Of a DNA stretch of 64,000 bases, positions 62,183 through 64,000 are shown one piece after another (positions within the stretch are counted from its first letter, which is position 1; each line of letters starts with the position of its first letter). The DNA is from Rhynochetos jubatus. Taxonomy: Eukaryota; Chordata; Aves; Eurypygiformes; Rhynochetidae. A model generated the notes under the pieces. That model was given only the letters and a program-made list of their open reading frames with translations. It searched no databases and had not been told where the DNA came from. Both the position numbers and the translations under genes were made by a program. The DNA is taken from contig CM050654.1 of NCBI GenBank assembly GCA_027574665.1, positions 36,537,722 to 36,601,721 of the forward strand, given 5' to 3'.

Positions 62183-63269
62183 TCAGAAAAAGATTATTCA
62201 TATATTGGGCATCTTTTTAGAGATTCTTTTCAAGTCAATTCCATGCATGAAAGCAAAGAAAAATAGACATTAAAAATAAAAATGAGGATAAAACAAATTC
62301 AGTAGCTATAAAAATTAATGAATTCTTGGTAATACCATGGTGGAGTAAACTCAAACAAGCCTTTGCCTTTTGACAGACTGCTTTGATATTGATTTATCTA
62401 AAGAGACAGCCAAATCCAGCCCATAATGTAATTAAAATGCAGTATCATATAATGACTCAGAAGATAGATTTAAGAGTCTTTCCCCTTTTCCTTCCTCCCT
62501 CTACCCTGAATAAAAAGGCAAGAGAAGTTAATTGAAATTAGAAATCTCTTATGATAAATGAAAATACAAAGGGAATCAGCTTTGCAAATTTATTGTCAGG
62601 ATCAACTAAACTGGTACTTGACAGAGTCTGGGGTCGGCTCATCTCTTGGATGAAGGGTTATGGGGATCCATGCCTGCCTTGGGTGCAGGCAGTTCAGGTA
62701 GATGTCTCGCCCCCAGTCAGGGAAGATGCTTTCTGCATATGTCTGTCTGGAAGAAACCAAGAGCTCTGTTCGATTTTATCAGAAGCAGATGAAGAAAGTT
62801 CAAAGATCTGGACCTTGCCTTTGGAATCCAGAGGTGGCAGTGCTCCTGGAGGGGTGGGTATGGGAAGATTCCCCCATGCTCAGGCTTTAGTCACCAGCCT
62901 CTGCCTGGCTCCCATCTGCAGTGTGAGCTTTTTGGGTTTCCTTCTTATACATCTTGAGGACTGTGTAAACTTTCTACAGCAAACTTTCTCCAGCAGTGTA
63001 GAAAATCAGCATTGAATTTAGTTTTAAAGCACCCATTTACCAGCATGGTCTTAATTGGCCTGCTGAATATGGACGATTTAGATAAAAATTTAAGTGTCTT
63101 GCTGAATACTGGATTAACTTTTTTCTCTGGGAGATAAGACCCTAAAAAACGCACTGGATTTGGTGCATTCTGGAAAACCAAGGCCAGCAGTAAATACCAG
63201 AGCTTTGTTCGTCAGTCAGGGTAGATTTACAGCCCTGCTTTGCTTTTCTCCTTTTTTTTTTCCACCTAG

Positions 63270-63425
63270 TTACTAGACCAGTTGATGGGAAGCTATGCCT
63301 GAGTCCTGCTCCCTCTGCCTCCCAGCTGTGTAACCTGCCGTGCCCATCCGAGTGCGTGGTGTCTGCCTGGTCGGTGTGGGGCCCCTGCCTTCACGAGAAC
63401 TGCCAGGACCACCATGGGAGAAGAG
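63270..63425 (+). CDS. THSD7B: THSD7B internal exon, repeat with AWSVWGPC
   Basis: Fourth THSD7B exon in the window, 156 nt. It follows a long pyrimidine tract and CCACCTAG (AG at 63268-63269), and the donor is AAGAG|GTAATG at 63426. The first two bases (TT) complete a Val codon with the G left by the previous exon, giving V-TRPVDGKLC. It ends after one base of a codon (phase 1). The product is TRPVDGKLCLSPAPSASQLC, NLPCPSECVVSAWSVWGPC, then LHENCQDHHGRR. WSVW is a WxxW C-mannosylation motif and HENC replaces the CSxTCG loop. From memory, both vertebrate THSD7 proteins have a WGPC/WGLC...ENC repeat at this point. The next exon, expected to begin within a GF-R-type sequence, is beyond the window. 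Confidence 0.93.
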
Positions 63426-64000
63426 GTAATGGCCGCTCTTACATACTGCTTTTGCAGCACTGGGGGATCTAAAGCGAGTAATGGAATATTATGATAAGAT
63501 TGCAAAAGCAGTGGTGTCCAATTCTACATTGGGAGCTTAATGTGTTTTTTTAAAATTAATCTAACGTGGGATGAAACTCTTAGATGTGCGTACAGGAGTG
63601 GAATGTGACCTTTAGAAGCTTTTTGCAGTTATTCTTGGGAGAAGTAAAAAAAAAAAGATATTTCAGCCTGATTCAGATCCTCTTATCCTGCACTGATCTT
63701 GTGGAAAAAGAGGATTTCTTGTGATAGCAGCTGCAGACGTCCATAGTGCCAGGCTGTCCCTCTCTGATCCTCAGAAGTCCTGCTGCATGCCTTGATTCGA
63801 GGGCACTGCGGTGGGTGAGGCTGGAAGGTGTCAGGCTTGAGGTGTTATCCCACAGCCCTGCCATCCTGGAGTTAGGCTGACCCGAGAGATTGCTGTTCTG
63901 GGTTTGGTTTAAATTCCTGGAAGAAGAACATGCAGATAAAATTCACGCAACCCCGCCCCGGATCTTAATTGAGAAGCGTATGTTTGTTGCTGCAGCACTT
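63426..64000 (+). other. THSD7B: Start of the next THSD7B intron
   Basis: Begins with the GTAATG donor after the exon at 63270-63425 and runs off the window end. No feature beyond an A-run near 63646 is visible. Confidence 0.8.

Larger units (their letters stand above)
51791..63269 (+). other. THSD7B: THSD7B intron (phase 1), 11.5 kb
   Basis: Lies between the GTATGT donor at 51791 and the CACCTAG acceptor ending at 63269. It contains a pyrimidine-rich (+ strand) tract at about 55.2-56.8 kb, a CpG-rich LTR-like segment at 58.2-58.5 kb and two A-runs near 62.1 kb. No further exon was recognised. Confidence 0.85.

Noticed and set aside
62551..63015. 154-residue + strand open frame ending about 250 bp before the last THSD7B exon
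   Set aside because: No recognisable domain, signal or splice structure; composition like the surrounding intron. Kept only as a chance open frame.
36088..63425. Assignment to THSD7A instead of THSD7B
   Set aside because: Signature stretches such as KLNRTVVANEICEHF and WRTSEWKACQVSLL fit remembered THSD7B better; made from memory, so residual uncertainty is noted.

Overview
The window is vertebrate intron-dominated DNA, most likely from a bird. Four 5'-truncated CR1 retrotransposon fragments lie between 28.4 and 34.7 kb; three keep the 3' end, with its short ATTCTRTG-type terminal motif. Short GC-rich coding exons sit in long AT-rich introns, and single-base runs such as the 24-C tract are frequent. 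CR1 also occurs in crocodilians and turtles, so 'bird' is an inference.

The only protein-coding gene I can support is on the + strand: four consecutive internal exons of THSD7B (thrombospondin type-1 domain-containing 7B), at 36088-36886, 45729-45980, 51621-51790 and 63270-63425. All have AG/GT borders, intron phases that match from exon to exon (1, 2, 2, 1, 1) and no internal stop. Together they encode about 459 residues of the N-terminal half of the ectodomain, a chain of thrombospondin repeats. The signal-peptide exon, promoter, membrane segment and 3' half of the gene lie outside the window. The first 36 kb therefore looks like an upstream intron, and the rest is introns between these exons.

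Region by region: 1-28.4 kb is AT-rich intron with simple repeats, a few palindromes and some homeodomain-motif-rich stretches that could be conserved non-coding elements. 28.4-34.7 kb is a CR1 cluster in mixed orientation (+, -, -, +), with a near-perfect 70-nt hairpin just before the two inverted copies. 36.0-63.5 kb carries the THSD7B exons. Within these introns are a CpG- and E-box-rich patch with a 16-bp CACGTG-centred palindrome (47.1-47.2 kb), a purine-rich minus-strand tract that may be a decayed reading frame (56.2-56.7 kb), and a CpG-rich minus-strand segment with LTR-like promoter features (58.2-58.5 kb). I saw no tRNA, rRNA or CRISPR array, and no second protein-coding gene. No new multi-gene system is evident; the most interesting unexplained signals are the hairpin at 29939-30008, the 47.2-kb island and the 58.3-kb promoter-like segment.
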